A DNA stretch of 64,000 bases, taken from the NCBI GenBank assembly GCA_030447865.1, contig JAUJOD010000001.1, positions 730,909 through 794,908 of the forward strand. The letters are read 5' to 3'. The position numbers were made by a program, and so were the translations under genes. Under the pieces are notes generated by a model. It did no database searches. It saw only the letters and a list, made by a program, of their open reading frames with translations, and had not been told where the DNA came from. Numbering within the stretch: the first letter of the stretch is position 1; each line of letters opens with the position of its first letter. Below, one piece after another: positions 26,339 through 35,974 of this stretch. Source of the DNA: Nocardioidaceae bacterium. Its GTDB lineage: Bacteria > Actinomycetota > Actinomycetes > Propionibacteriales > Nocardioidaceae.

Positions 26339-28297
26339 GTGCCCCGGATTCCGTGGGCACTGCCAACCAACGCCGAGGGGGCAACCGCCGCCGTGATCTC
26401 CGTTCCTGCCGCTGACCCGGAGTCCGCCGTGCCGCCGGCCGCCGGTGGCGGTGGGGTCCGGTCCCTCCGGCGGCTGGCTCGTTACCTGCGCCCGCCGAAC
26501 TCCGCCCCGTCACCGCCAACTGGCGGCGGTGGCGGTGGTATCCGTTCGCTGTGGCGGCTGCGCGGCTATATGCGGCCGTACGTCGGGTCGCTGGCGATCA
26601 TGGGCAGCAGCGCGCTCGTCGGTGTCTTCGTCAGCCTGTCGATCCCGTTGGTCACCAAGGCGATGATCGATGGCCCGATAGCCGACCACGAGTACGACCC
26701 GATCCTTCCGCTCGGTCTGCTCGCCCTCGCTCTCGGTGTGGTGGAAGCCGCGCTGATCCTGGTACGCCGGTGGGTGCAGGCGCGGGCAGTGCTCGGGTTC
26801 GAGACCGCCGTACGCGACGACCTCTACCAGCGCATGCAGGCGCTGCCGATGGAGTTCCATGGCCGGTGGCAGAGCGGCCAGCTGCTCTCTCGGGTCACCG
26901 CCGACCTCAGCGCGCTGCGGCGCTTCATGGGGTTCGGGCTGCTGTTCTTGATCATCAACATCGTGCAGCTGACCGTGGTTACGATCCTGCTGCTGCGCAT
27001 GTACGAGCCATTGGGCCTGGTGGTTCTGCTCTCCGCGGTGCCGATCATTGCGTTGAGCAAGCGGTTCGAAACTCAGTACGTCGTAGTGTCCCGCCGGGTG
27101 CAGGACCAGCAGGGCGATGTCGCGACGGCTGTCGAAGAGGCGGCCATCGGCTACCGGGCGATCAAGTCGTTCGGCCGCAGTGACTACATGGAGAGGAAGT
27201 TCGCCGCCCGGACGCAAACGCTGTACGACACCTCGATCGAGAAGGTGCGGCTGTCGTCGCGGTTCTGGACCTTCCTGGAGATCATCCCCAACCTCGCACT
27301 GGTGGTCGTCCTGCTGCTCGGTGCACTGGCGGTGGGCCGCGGGGACCTGAGCCCGGGCACCCTCGTGGCGTTCGTCATCTTGATGATGCAGCTGATCTGG
27401 CCGATCGAGTCGCTCGGCTTCATCTTGGCGATGGCGCAGGAGGCGATGACCGCGTCAGACCGCGTGCTCGAGATCTTCGACACCGAGTCATCGGTGCAAG
27501 GCGGCGAACGCGAGCTGGTCGACCCCCGCGGGCATCTGCGGCTGGAGAACGTCAGCTTCCACTACCCGGACTCCGACGAGCTGGTGTTGCACGACGTCAA
27601 CCTCGAGGTCCTGCCCGGTGAGACGGTGGCGGTCGTTGGTGCCACCGGGTCGGGGAAGACGGCGCTCACCGCCTTGATCCCGCGGCTGTACGACGTCACG
27701 GCCGGCCGCATCACGATCGACGGCGTCGACGTCCGCGAGCTGACCCTGCCGTGCCTGCGCCGCGTCGTTGCCACCGCGTTCGAGGAGCCGACGCTGTTCT
27801 CGATGAGCGCCCGCGAGAACATCGCTCTCGGCCGCCCCGACGCCAGCGACGACGACGTCGCCGCGGCGATCGAGATCGCCCAGGCCCAGTTCGTCTACGA
27901 CCTGCCGTGGGGCCTCGACACCCGCATCGGTGAGCAGGGCATGTCGCTGTCAGGCGGACAACGGCAACGGCTGGCGCTGGCCCGGGCTGTCCTGGCTGAC
28001 CCCCGGATCCTGGTGCTCGACGACACGCTGTCAGCCCTCGACGTACACACCGAGGCCCTGGTCGAGAAGGCGCTGCGGCGGGTGCTCGCCCGCGCCACCG
28101 GCATCGTGGTGGCGCACCGAGCGTCGACGGTGACGCTCGCCGACAAGGTCGCGTTGCTGGAGGACGGCACGATCACGGCCGTCGGCACCCACCAGGAGCT
28201 GATCGCCACCGTGCCGGCCTACCGCGAGCTGCTCGCCGCCGACGCCGAGACGGCCGACGAGCTGGCCGGGCTGGCGGGGGAGGTGGTCTTGCGGTGA
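26339..28297 (+). CDS. ABC exporter half, degenerate ATP site subunit
   Basis: 652 residues: six-helix transmembrane domain (about 80-380) then nucleotide-binding domain. Walker A is GATGSGKT (about 434) and the signature is LSGGQRQ. The Walker B is followed by Asp rather than the catalytic Glu (LVLDDTLSALD), and the Q-loop reads AFEEPTLF. It is therefore the non-hydrolysing partner in a heterodimer with the next gene, which overlaps by four bases. Start GTG 26339 is uncertain; GTG 26393 has GAGGGGG upstream. The first 75 residues hold a duplicated elbow motif. Confidence 0.88.
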   Translation: MPRIPWALPTNAEGATAAVISVPAADPESAVPPAAGGGGVRSLRRLARYLRPPNSAPSPPTGGGGGGIRSLWRLRGYMRPYVGSLAIMGSSALVGVFVSLSIPLVTKAMIDGPIADHEYDPILPLGLLALALGVVEAALILVRRWVQARAVLGFETAVRDDLYQRMQALPMEFHGRWQSGQLLSRVTADLSALRRFMGFGLLFLIINIVQLTVVTILLLRMYEPLGLVVLLSAVPIIALSKRFETQYVVVSRRVQDQQGDVATAVEEAAIGYRAIKSFGRSDYMERKFAARTQTLYDTSIEKVRLSSRFWTFLEIIPNLALVVVLLLGALAVGRGDLSPGTLVAFVILMMQLIWPIESLGFILAMAQEAMTASDRVLEIFDTESSVQGGERELVDPRGHLRLENVSFHYPDSDELVLHDVNLEVLPGETVAVVGATGSGKTALTALIPRLYDVTAGRITIDGVDVRELTLPCLRRVVATAFEEPTLFSMSARENIALGRPDASDDDVAAAIEIAQAQFVYDLPWGLDTRIGEQGMSLSGGQRQRLALARAVLADPRILVLDDTLSALDVHTEALVEKALRRVLARATGIVVAHRASTVTLADKVALLEDGTITAVGTHQELIATVPAYRELLAADAETADELAGLAGEVVLR

Positions 28298-30123
28298 CGA
28301 CGGTCAAGGACTGGCGGGGCGTCGCCGCGGAGGACACTGACCAGGCAGACCTCACCGACAAGGTCTCGCTGCTGCTGAAGGAACGCTCGCGGCGGCTGTT
28401 CGTCGACCTGCTGCGACCGCACAAGCGCATCCTGTGGTTCCTTGTGGCGGCGGTGCTGATCGAGAACGCCGCCCGGCTGTCGGTGCCCTACCTCGTCAAG
28501 GAGGGCATCGACAAGGGCATCCCGCCGCTGCGGGCAGGAGAAGGCGCCGAAACCCTGCTGACGATCGTCGCCGTGCTCCTCGGTGCGGTTGTCGTGCAGG
28601 CGATCACTCGGCAGGCGTTCCTCATGCTGGCCGGCCGCATCGGCCAGGAGGTTTTGGTCACGCTCCGCCGGCGAATGTTCGGCCACTTCCAGAAGCTGTC
28701 CCCCGCGTTCCACGACGACTACACCTCCGGACGGGTGATCTCGCGGCAGACCTCCGACATCGATGCCATTTACGAGCTGCTCGAGACCGGCTTCGACGGC
28801 CTGATCACCGCGTTCCTCACCCTGTTCGGTACGGCGATCCTGCTGCTCGTGCTCGACCTCGAGCTAGGCCTGGTTGCGCTGCTGTGCTTCCCGTTCCTGT
28901 GGCTGCTGACCCGCTGGTTCCGGCGGGAGTCGGCCCGGGCCTATCGGCGTACCCGCGAGACCGTCGCCGTGGTGATCGTGCACTTCGTCGAGACCATCGG
29001 CGGCATGCGCGCGGTGCAGGCGTTCCGACGGGAGGGCCGTAACCAGCAGATCTTCGAGGACGTCAACGACGACTACCGGGCCGCCAACGAGCGCGCCTTC
29101 CGGCTGGTCGGCATGTTCATGCCCGGCATCAAGCTGATCGGCAACGTGACGATCGCCGTGGTGCTGATCTACGGCGCGCATCTTGCCTACCACGGCGAGG
29201 TGACGGTCGGGGTGCTCGCGGCCTTCCTGCTCTACCTGCGCCAGTTCTTCGAGCCCATGCAGGAGATCTCGCAGTTCTACAACACGTTCCAGTCGGCCTC
29301 GGCGGCGCTGGAGAAGCTGTCGGGGGTGCTCGAGGAGGAGCCGTCGGTGCCCGAACCGGCGGACCCGACGCCGCTGCCGTCGGCAGCCGGCGACCTGCGC
29401 TTCGAGCAGGTCAGCTTCTCCTACGTCGAGGGGCGGCCGGTGCTGCCCAACCTCGACCTGCACGTGCCGGCTGGCCAGACGGTGGCACTGGTTGGCACAA
29501 CGGGGGCGGGCAAGACGACGCTGGCCAAGCTGGTGGCCCGCTTCTACGACCCGACGTCGGGCCGAGTCACGGTCGACGGGATCGACCTGCGGCAGGTCAG
29601 CGACGCTGACCTACGGCGGGCCGTGGTCATGGTCACTCAGGAGAACTTCCTGTTCAACGGCACCGTCGCCGACAACATCCGGTTCGGCAAACCGGACGCC
29701 ACCGACGCGGAGGTGGTCGAGGCAGCCCGGGCGATCGGAGCGCACGGCTTTATCACCGCGCTGCCCGACGGCTACTCCACCGACGTGGCCAACCGGGGTG
29801 GGCGACTCTCGGCCGGTCAGCGCCAGCTGGTGGCCTTCGCCCGGGCGTTTCTCGCCGACCCGGCAGTGCTGATCCTCGACGAGGCGACCTCAAGCCTCGA
29901 CGTACCGTCGGAGCGGTTGGTGCAGCGGGCACTGCGCACGATCCTCGCCGAGCGGACCGCGATCATCATCGCCCACCGGCTGTCGACGGTCGAGATCGCC
30001 GACCGGGTGCTCGTGCTCGAGCACGGCCGCATCATCGAGGACGGCGCTCCCGACGACCTCATTGCCAGCGGCAGCGGCCAGTTCTCCACCCTGCACACCG
30101 CTTGGGTCGACTCCCTCGCCTGA
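28294..30123 (+). CDS. ABC exporter half, canonical ATP site subunit
   Basis: 609 residues, transmembrane domain then NBD. Walker A is GTTGAGKTT (about 401), Q-loop VMVTQENFLF, Walker B LILDEATSSLD with the catalytic Glu, and switch His in IIAHRLSTVE. The signature is LSAGQRQ instead of LSGGQ. Its Walker motifs would pair with the intact LSGGQ of the first subunit to make the working site, the TM287/288- and BmrCD-like asymmetry. Such pairs export drugs, lipids or peptides. The GTG start overlaps the preceding stop; a terminator hairpin follows. Confidence 0.9.
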   Translation: MTTVKDWRGVAAEDTDQADLTDKVSLLLKERSRRLFVDLLRPHKRILWFLVAAVLIENAARLSVPYLVKEGIDKGIPPLRAGEGAETLLTIVAVLLGAVVVQAITRQAFLMLAGRIGQEVLVTLRRRMFGHFQKLSPAFHDDYTSGRVISRQTSDIDAIYELLETGFDGLITAFLTLFGTAILLLVLDLELGLVALLCFPFLWLLTRWFRRESARAYRRTRETVAVVIVHFVETIGGMRAVQAFRREGRNQQIFEDVNDDYRAANERAFRLVGMFMPGIKLIGNVTIAVVLIYGAHLAYHGEVTVGVLAAFLLYLRQFFEPMQEISQFYNTFQSASAALEKLSGVLEEEPSVPEPADPTPLPSAAGDLRFEQVSFSYVEGRPVLPNLDLHVPAGQTVALVGTTGAGKTTLAKLVARFYDPTSGRVTVDGIDLRQVSDADLRRAVVMVTQENFLFNGTVADNIRFGKPDATDAEVVEAARAIGAHGFITALPDGYSTDVANRGGRLSAGQRQLVAFARAFLADPAVLILDEATSSLDVPSERLVQRALRTILAERTAIIIAHRLSTVEIADRVLVLEHGRIIEDGAPDDLIASGSGQFSTLHTAWVDSLA

Positions 30124-30124
30124 C

Positions 30125-30148
30125 GCCGGGGTTCCCTGCCGCCCCGGC
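30125..30148. terminator. Hairpin between ABC exporter and EamA genes
   Basis: GCCGGGG (30125-30131) pairs with CCCCGGC (30142-30148) around a ten-base loop, immediately after the ABC stop and before the convergent EamA stop. It could terminate both strands; it has no T-run. Confidence 0.6.
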
Positions 30149-30161
30149 CCACCATGACGTC

Positions 30162-31136
30162 TCATGCGGCAGCCCGTTCTTGGGGCGGTAGGGGCGAGCT
30201 CCGGCGTTCGGCGGCCACCACCAGAGCAACCCCGGCGACCACGACGGCACCGCCGATGAGGATCGCGGGAGTGATCGGTTCGGCGAGGATCAGCCAGCCG
30301 AGCAGTACGGCGACGACCGGGTTGACGTAGGCGTACGTCGCCACCAGCGAGATCGGCGCCGCGTTGAGCACCCAGGCGTACGCCGTGAAGGCGATGACCG
30401 AGCCGAAGATCACGAGGTAGCCCCACGCGATCCAGGAGTCGGTGGGCGCCGCCCTGGGCACCACATCCTCTCCGGTCAGGAGCCCCCCGAGCAGCAAGAA
30501 GACCGACCCGAACGCCATCTCGTACACCGCGACAACGAACGGATCCGCTGGCAAGTCGAGGCTTGGCGTCTTCCAGGAGCCGAACGACCAGCAGATCGAG
30601 GCGACCACGATGATGAGGCAGGGCACGATCGGCACGTCACCACCGATGCCCGTCGCGGAGATGAGGCCGACCAGCCCAGCGAAGCCCAGCAACACTCCGC
30701 CAGTCGTACGCCGGCTGGGTCGGTCTCCTGAGCTGGCTCGGTAGACGATCACCCAGAGCGGCACCGCGGCTACGAGCAACGCCGCAATACCGGACGGGGC
30801 GCCAAGGTGTTCACCCGTGCTCACCAGGCCGTTCCCGGCCGCTGGCAGCAAGAACCCGAGGATCGCGCAGCCCTGCAGCTGCACTCGGGTGGCCCGTAGT
30901 CGACGTACGCCTCCTCGCGTCGCCAGGAGCGCGGCCAGGATCAACGCCCCAAGGAAGAACCGCCAGCCGGCGGACGACAACGGCGGCAGGTCCTGAACGG
31001 CGATCCGGATCGCCAAGTAGGTGGAGCCCCAGACGACGTACACGATGCCGAGCGCAACCGCAACGAGTACGGCAGGCGCGCGCAAACTGGAGGAGTCCGG
31101 AGACATGACCGTCGTCGACGTTTGCTCCTGTCGCAT
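30162..31136 (-). CDS. EamA/DMT-superfamily transporter
   Basis: 324 residues with ten hydrophobic segments in two EamA repeats. The first repeat opens IVYVVWGSTYLAIRIAVQDLPPLSSAGWRFFLGALIL, and the second contains AWVLNAAPISLVATYAYVNPVVAVLLGWLILAEP, a pattern close to the YedA/RhaT-like exporters. Substrate unknown. An alternative start at 31106 would remove a hydrophilic tail of ten residues. It is divergent from the 2-oxoacid dehydrogenase operon. Confidence 0.88.
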   Translation of the reverse strand: MRQEQTSTTVMSPDSSSLRAPAVLVAVALGIVYVVWGSTYLAIRIAVQDLPPLSSAGWRFFLGALILAALLATRGGVRRLRATRVQLQGCAILGFLLPAAGNGLVSTGEHLGAPSGIAALLVAAVPLWVIVYRASSGDRPSRRTTGGVLLGFAGLVGLISATGIGGDVPIVPCLIIVVASICWSFGSWKTPSLDLPADPFVVAVYEMAFGSVFLLLGGLLTGEDVVPRAAPTDSWIAWGYLVIFGSVIAFTAYAWVLNAAPISLVATYAYVNPVVAVLLGWLILAEPITPAILIGGAVVVAGVALVVAAERRSSPLPPQERAAA

Positions 31137-31296
31137 GCCAGCCAGCCTATCCAGCCGGCTTCGACTGCTTGACCGGCTGGCGGAGGGGGCGGCAGCGGCT
31201 ACGTCGCGAGAAAGGTACGGTTGGGACTGTTGTCGTGGCGGTGAGAGCTACCCGCTGCGCGGCGAACCCGCGAGCGGTGACAGTAAGGGAGTGTGA

Positions 31297-32472
31297 GTGA
31301 GCGACTCCGGACTCGGTCCAGACCTCAGTGACGTATTCGGGCTCTCCTCCGCCGGCGGAGAGCCCGAGCTCATCCAACTGCTGACTCCCGAGGGAGAGCG
31401 CGTCGACCACCCAGAGTTCTCCTTCGACCTCGACGACGAGGCGATCAAGGGCTTCTACCGCGACCTCGTGCTGACCCGGCGCATCGACACCGAGGCCACT
31501 GCGCTGCAGCGCCAAGGCGAGCTGGGCATCTGGGCCAGCCTGCTCGGCCAGGAGGCGGCGCAGATCGGCTCCGGACGTGCGCTGCGCGACCAGGACTTCG
31601 CGTTCCCCACTTACCGTGAGCACGCTGTCGCCTGGTGCCGCGGCATCGACCCGCTTCACCTTCTCGGCCTCTTTCGCGGGGTCGACATGGGTGGCTGGGA
31701 TCCGTTAGCCGACAAGTTCAACCTCTACACGATCGTCATCGGTGCGCAGACGCTGCACGCCACCGGTTACGCCATGGGCCTGCAGCGCGACGGCGTCATC
31801 GGCACCGGTGACCCCGACCGCGACGCCGCCGTTATCGCCTACTTTGGCGACGGGGCGACCAGCCAAGGTGACGTGAACGAGGCGTTCATCTGGGCCAGCG
31901 TCTTCACCGCGCCGGTGGTCTTCTTCTGCCAGAACAACCAGTGGGCGATCTCGGAGCCGATCGAACGTCAGTCCAAGATCCCGCTCTACCAGCGAGCTCT
32001 GGGTTTCGGCTTTCCTGGCCTGCGCGTCGACGGCAACGACGTCCTCGCGGTGTACGCCGTCACGCAGGCCGCCCTGCAGCGTGCTCGCGAGGGCAGCGGG
32101 CCGACCTTCGTGGAGGCCTACACCTACCGGATGGGTGCCCACACCACGTCCGACGACCCGACCCGTTACCGGGTCAGCGAAGAGCTGGAGCACTGGAAGG
32201 CCAGGGACCCGATCGAGCGGGTCAAGGCCTACCTGACGCGCAACGGTGCGGCCGACGAGGACTACTACGCAGCGATCGAGGAGGAGGCCGAAGAGCTGGC
32301 CGTCCGGTTGCGCAAGGGCTGCCTGGAGCTCCCTGACCCAAGCCCGCTCGGCATCTTCGACCAGGTGTACGAGGAGACGACACCGGAGCTGCAGATCCAG
32401 CGCGAGCAGTTCGCGGCGTACCTCTCGTCGTTCGAAGCGGCCCCGGGCACGCATCAAGGAGCACTGTCATGA
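31297..32472 (+). CDS. bkdA: Branched-chain 2-oxoacid dehydrogenase E1 alpha
   Basis: 391 residues, the thiamine-diphosphate subunit of the E1 decarboxylase. The ThDP motif is YFGDGATSQGD, ending at CQNN about 30 residues later, and a phosphorylation-loop region TYRMGAHTTSDDPTRY is present. It decarboxylates the 2-oxoacids of Leu, Ile and Val, feeding branched-chain acyl-CoA for fatty acids. Start GTG 31297 follows AAGGGAG. It is first in bkdABC and overlaps the E1 beta start by four bases. The pyruvate-type substrate cannot be excluded on motifs alone. Confidence 0.9.
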   Translation: MSDSGLGPDLSDVFGLSSAGGEPELIQLLTPEGERVDHPEFSFDLDDEAIKGFYRDLVLTRRIDTEATALQRQGELGIWASLLGQEAAQIGSGRALRDQDFAFPTYREHAVAWCRGIDPLHLLGLFRGVDMGGWDPLADKFNLYTIVIGAQTLHATGYAMGLQRDGVIGTGDPDRDAAVIAYFGDGATSQGDVNEAFIWASVFTAPVVFFCQNNQWAISEPIERQSKIPLYQRALGFGFPGLRVDGNDVLAVYAVTQAALQRAREGSGPTFVEAYTYRMGAHTTSDDPTRYRVSEELEHWKARDPIERVKAYLTRNGAADEDYYAAIEEEAEELAVRLRKGCLELPDPSPLGIFDQVYEETTPELQIQREQFAAYLSSFEAAPGTHQGALS

Positions 32473-33443
32473 CCGCGATCACCCTGGCCAAGGGCGTCAA
32501 CCTGGGCCTGCGAGCAGCCATGGACGCCGATCCCAAGGTGCTCATCATGGGCGAGGACGTCGGAAAGCTCGGCGGCGTGTTCCGGGTCACCGACGGTCTG
32601 CAGAAGGACTTCGGTGAGGACCGCGTCATCGACACCCCGCTTGCCGAGTCCGGAATCCTCGGTACGGCGGTCGGCTTGGCCATGCGCGGCTACCGCCCGG
32701 TGTGTGAGATCCAGTTCGACGGCTTCGTCTACCCCGCCTACGACCAGATCGTCAGCCAGGTTGCCAAGTTCCACTTCCGCAGCCGCGGACTGGTGAAGAT
32801 GCCGATCGTCATCCGGATCCCCTTCGGTGGCGGCATCGGGGCGGTGGAGCACCACAGCGAGAGCCCCGAGGCGTACTTCGCCCACACCGCCGGCCTCAAG
32901 GTCGTGGCCTGCTCCAACCCCATCGACGGGTACTGGATGATCCAGCAGGCGATCGCGTCGGACGATCCGATCGTGTTCTTCGAGCCCAAGCGTCGCTACT
33001 GGGAGAAGGGCGATCTCGACGAGTCCGCTCCGCCCGATGATCTGTTCAGCTCCCGGGTCGTGCAGGAAGGCACCGACGCGACGGTGCTGGCCTATGGCCC
33101 GATGGTCAAGACAGCACTCGAGGCCGCCATCGCGGCCGCCGACGAGGGCACCAGCGTTGAGGTCATCGACCTGCGCACGTTGTCACCGCTCGACATGACA
33201 CCGATCCACGCGTCGGTGCGCAAGACCGGACGGGCAGTCGTGGTGCACGAGGCTCCCGTCACATTGGGGCTGGGGTCGGAGATCGCCGCCCGGATCAGCG
33301 AGGAGTGCTTCTACTCGCTGGAGGCTCCGGTGCTGCGAGTGGGCGGCTTCGACACGCCGTACCCGCCGAGCCGGATCGAAGAGGAGTACCTGCCCGACCT
33401 TGACCGGGTGCTTGACGCGGTCGACCGCTCGCTCGCCTACTGA
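32469..33443 (+). CDS. bkdB: Branched-chain 2-oxoacid dehydrogenase E1 beta
   Basis: 324 residues, the transketolase-like pyrimidine-binding and C-terminal domains of E1. Motifs include MGEDVGKLGGVFRVTDGLQ, FGEDRVIDTPLAESGI, RIPFGGGIGAVEHHSES and VVVHEAPVTLGLGSEIAARI. It forms an alpha2beta2 heterotetramer with the preceding gene product. The stop is 12 bases before the E2 ATG. The operon has no E3; lipoamide dehydrogenase is presumably shared from elsewhere in the genome. Confidence 0.93.
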   Translation: MTAITLAKGVNLGLRAAMDADPKVLIMGEDVGKLGGVFRVTDGLQKDFGEDRVIDTPLAESGILGTAVGLAMRGYRPVCEIQFDGFVYPAYDQIVSQVAKFHFRSRGLVKMPIVIRIPFGGGIGAVEHHSESPEAYFAHTAGLKVVACSNPIDGYWMIQQAIASDDPIVFFEPKRRYWEKGDLDESAPPDDLFSSRVVQEGTDATVLAYGPMVKTALEAAIAAADEGTSVEVIDLRTLSPLDMTPIHASVRKTGRAVVVHEAPVTLGLGSEIAARISEECFYSLEAPVLRVGGFDTPYPPSRIEEEYLPDLDRVLDAVDRSLAY

Positions 33444-33455
33444 ACGGAGACGGCC

Positions 33456-34994
33456 ATGTCAGACGTGAAGACGTTCAAGCTCCCCGACGTCGGCGAAGGC
33501 CTCACCGAGGCCGAGATCGTCACCTGGAAGGTCAAGGTCGGCGACACCATCAAGGTCAACGACGTCGTCGTCGAGATCGAGACCGCCAAATCGCTGGTGG
33601 AGCTGCCCTCGCCGTTCGCGGGGACGGTGTCGGAGCTGCTGGTCGGCGAGGGCGAGACGGTCAACGTCGGTACGCCGATCATCACCGTTTCCGCTGGGTC
33701 GCCGGCCGCCAGTGCCCCTGCCGGCGGGGCGCCGCCAGCGGTGGGTAGTCAGTCCGAGGACCTGATCCCCACACCGAAGAGTGACGAGGCGGTCGAGCCA
33801 GGTCTGATCGGCGGGCCCGCGCCCGGCGGTCGCACGTCGGTGCTTGTCGGCTACGGCCCGCGGACGACCGAGGCCAAGCGCCGTCCGCGCAAGGGCAATG
33901 CCACCCCCGACGCCGCTTCTCCCGCGGCTGCGCAGGTCGGCGTACAGAACGCCTTCTCCACCGAGCCCACCGAGGACCCCGAGGTCAGCATCGTCGACGC
34001 CGAGCCGGCCGCTCCGGCCGAGCAGGTGCCCCCCGCTGAGCTTGCGCCCGCCGCTGAGCTTGCGCCCGCTGACCCGAGCGCCCGGGCGCGCACCAAACCA
34101 CCGGTGCGGAAGCTGGCAAAGGATCTCGGTGTCGACCTGGCCGATGTGACCCCGACCGGACCGAACGACACGATCACCCGCGCCGACGTCGAGTCTGTCG
34201 CCGCCAACGGGCGCGGTGCTGCTCCTCAGCAGCGGCAGCAGCAGGTGGCTGCCGCCTCCGCTGGCAGCCCCGAGTGGCAACAGTTCGAGTCGGGTGAACA
34301 GGAGACCCGGATCCCGGTGAAGGGCGTCCGCAAGATGACCGCTCAGGCGATGGTCGCCTCGGCGTTCACCGCTCCCCACGTCACCGAATGGATGACGATC
34401 GACGCCACTCGCACGATGAGGTTGGTACGCCGACTGAGTGAGCACCGCGACTTCCGCGGCGTCAAGGTCTCACCGCTGCTCATCGTGGCCCGCGCCGTCT
34501 GCCTGGCCATTCGTCGTACGCCGCAGGTGAATGCCAGCTGGGACGAGGCCGCGCAGGAGATCGTGCTCAAGCGCTACGTCAACCTCGGCATCGCCGCCGC
34601 GACGCCACGTGGACTCGTCGTACCGAACGTCAAGAACGCCGAACGGCACTCCGCTCCCGAGCTTGCGCGGGCGCTGGCGGGCCTCACCACGGTCGCGCGA
34701 GACGGCAGGACCCAGCCCGCCGACATGGCAGGCGGGACGTTCACGATCACCAACGTCGGCGTGTTCGGGGTGGACGCCGGCACACCGATCCTCAACCCCG
34801 GCGAGGCGGGGATCTTGTGCATGGGCGCGATCCGCAAGCAGCCCTGGGTTGTCGGCAACGCGGTGAAACCGCGGTGGATCACCACGCTGGCCCTGTCGTT
34901 CGACCACCGCATCGTCGACGGCGAGCAGGGCTCGAGATTCCTCGCCGATGTCGCCTCGGTCGTCGACGACCCCGGCGCCGCAGTCCTCTTCTGA
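33456..34994 (+). CDS. bkdC: Dihydrolipoamide acyltransferase E2
   Basis: 512 residues. One lipoyl domain (1-80) carries the lipoylated Lys45 in EIETAKSLVE. A long Pro/Ala linker follows, including AELAPAAELAPADP. The E3/E1-binding domain is at about 215-248 (RKLAKDLGVDLADVTPTG). The catalytic domain ends with SFDHRIVDGEQG (His about 484). It transfers the acyl group to CoA and forms the core of the complex. RBS GGAGACGG lies before ATG 33456. The intergenic region after it holds short GGTCA-GCC-TGACC palindromes. Confidence 0.93.
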   Translation: MSDVKTFKLPDVGEGLTEAEIVTWKVKVGDTIKVNDVVVEIETAKSLVELPSPFAGTVSELLVGEGETVNVGTPIITVSAGSPAASAPAGGAPPAVGSQSEDLIPTPKSDEAVEPGLIGGPAPGGRTSVLVGYGPRTTEAKRRPRKGNATPDAASPAAAQVGVQNAFSTEPTEDPEVSIVDAEPAAPAEQVPPAELAPAAELAPADPSARARTKPPVRKLAKDLGVDLADVTPTGPNDTITRADVESVAANGRGAAPQQRQQQVAAASAGSPEWQQFESGEQETRIPVKGVRKMTAQAMVASAFTAPHVTEWMTIDATRTMRLVRRLSEHRDFRGVKVSPLLIVARAVCLAIRRTPQVNASWDEAAQEIVLKRYVNLGIAAATPRGLVVPNVKNAERHSAPELARALAGLTTVARDGRTQPADMAGGTFTITNVGVFGVDAGTPILNPGEAGILCMGAIRKQPWVVGNAVKPRWITTLALSFDHRIVDGEQGSRFLADVASVVDDPGAAVLF

Positions 34995-35039
34995 CGGGCC
35001 AGCCTGACGGGTCAGCCTGACCGGTCACTGTCTGCTGGC

Positions 35040-35765
35040 TCAGCGCGGCTGTTGCGATCGCAGCTCGGGGCGCAACAGCGAGAAGTAGGCGTGCAGGAGC
35101 AAGCTCGCATGGATCATCTCGGTGACTCGAGCGAGATATCGGGTGACCTCCGCAACGAAGCCGACCGGTGTGAAGTCGACGAACGCCTGAAGTGAAATCA
35201 AGAGGGCGATGAGCGCCGCCATCCACACCAGCACCCGAAGAAGGGGCACGGGGGAGCCGTCGAGGATGCCCCGGTCGACCGCATCGACGCTGAGCGGGAT
35301 GAAGAACAAGGCACCGAAAGCCTCCGCGAGCTCGGTGGTGACGGAGTTGTGGCCCCCGACCAGCGGTATCGCCACGGCCGCTACGGGCAGCAGCAACCAC
35401 CAACGCGGCAGCGGCCGGCGTAGCTGCAGGTAAGGAAGCAGCAGCGCAAGCGCGAACGCCGACTCGTTGAGAGTCACTAGCTGCGCAGGTACCGGCCCGA
35501 ACAGAAGTATCAGCCCGACCGCCCCCAACGCGGCGGCGGCCAGTAGAGCGGCTGAGCGGGCGTGAGCTGCGGTGAGCAGGCGGACCCGGACGAACTGGAT
35601 CCACAGCGACACGGCGAGCAAGAGGAGCAGCCCTTCGGAGTTTCGGCTGAGCCGACCAGCCAACCCGCCGGGCAAGAGGGCGGGCAGCGTTGCGCTCAGA
35701 ATCAGCGCCAGCAGAACTGCAAGGCCGCCGTAATAGGCGATCGTCAAGAAGCGCCCGCGGTACAT
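35040..35765 (-). CDS. Integral membrane protein of unknown function
   Basis: 241 residues with about seven hydrophobic segments, starting YYGGLAVLLALILSATLPALLPGGLAG. The C-terminus is short and basic (RPELRSQQPR). No family is recognised. It is convergent with bkdC and divergent from the glycosidase at the start of the polysaccharide region, so it could belong to either or neither. The 209 bases between it and the glycosidase are AT-richer than the surroundings (about 35880-35940) and probably carry the promoter for the next gene. Confidence 0.7.
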   Translation of the reverse strand: MYRGRFLTIAYYGGLAVLLALILSATLPALLPGGLAGRLSRNSEGLLLLLAVSLWIQFVRVRLLTAAHARSAALLAAAALGAVGLILLFGPVPAQLVTLNESAFALALLLPYLQLRRPLPRWWLLLPVAAVAIPLVGGHNSVTTELAEAFGALFFIPLSVDAVDRGILDGSPVPLLRVLVWMAALIALLISLQAFVDFTPVGFVAEVTRYLARVTEMIHASLLLHAYFSLLRPELRSQQPR

Positions 35766-35974
35766 AACTGGACTCTAAAGCAGCCAACAGGTGTGCTCGC
35801 GGAAGCGACTCCTGGCGGAGCGCAGCTCAAGCCCTTGCCTGCGGTCACAACGCCGGTCATGGGGTGTGCCCCGATGAGGTGAAGACGGAAACTACACATT
35901 GTTGCTGTCCAACTACAATCTGTCATAGGGTTGGGCAATTGTCCCGTTCGTCACCGCTAAACGAGGTCGTCTCG

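Noticed and set aside
31705-32457. Minus-strand ORF inside bkdA
   Set aside because: Antisense to a fully recognised E1 alpha gene with intact ThDP motifs; no ribosome-binding site or family features.
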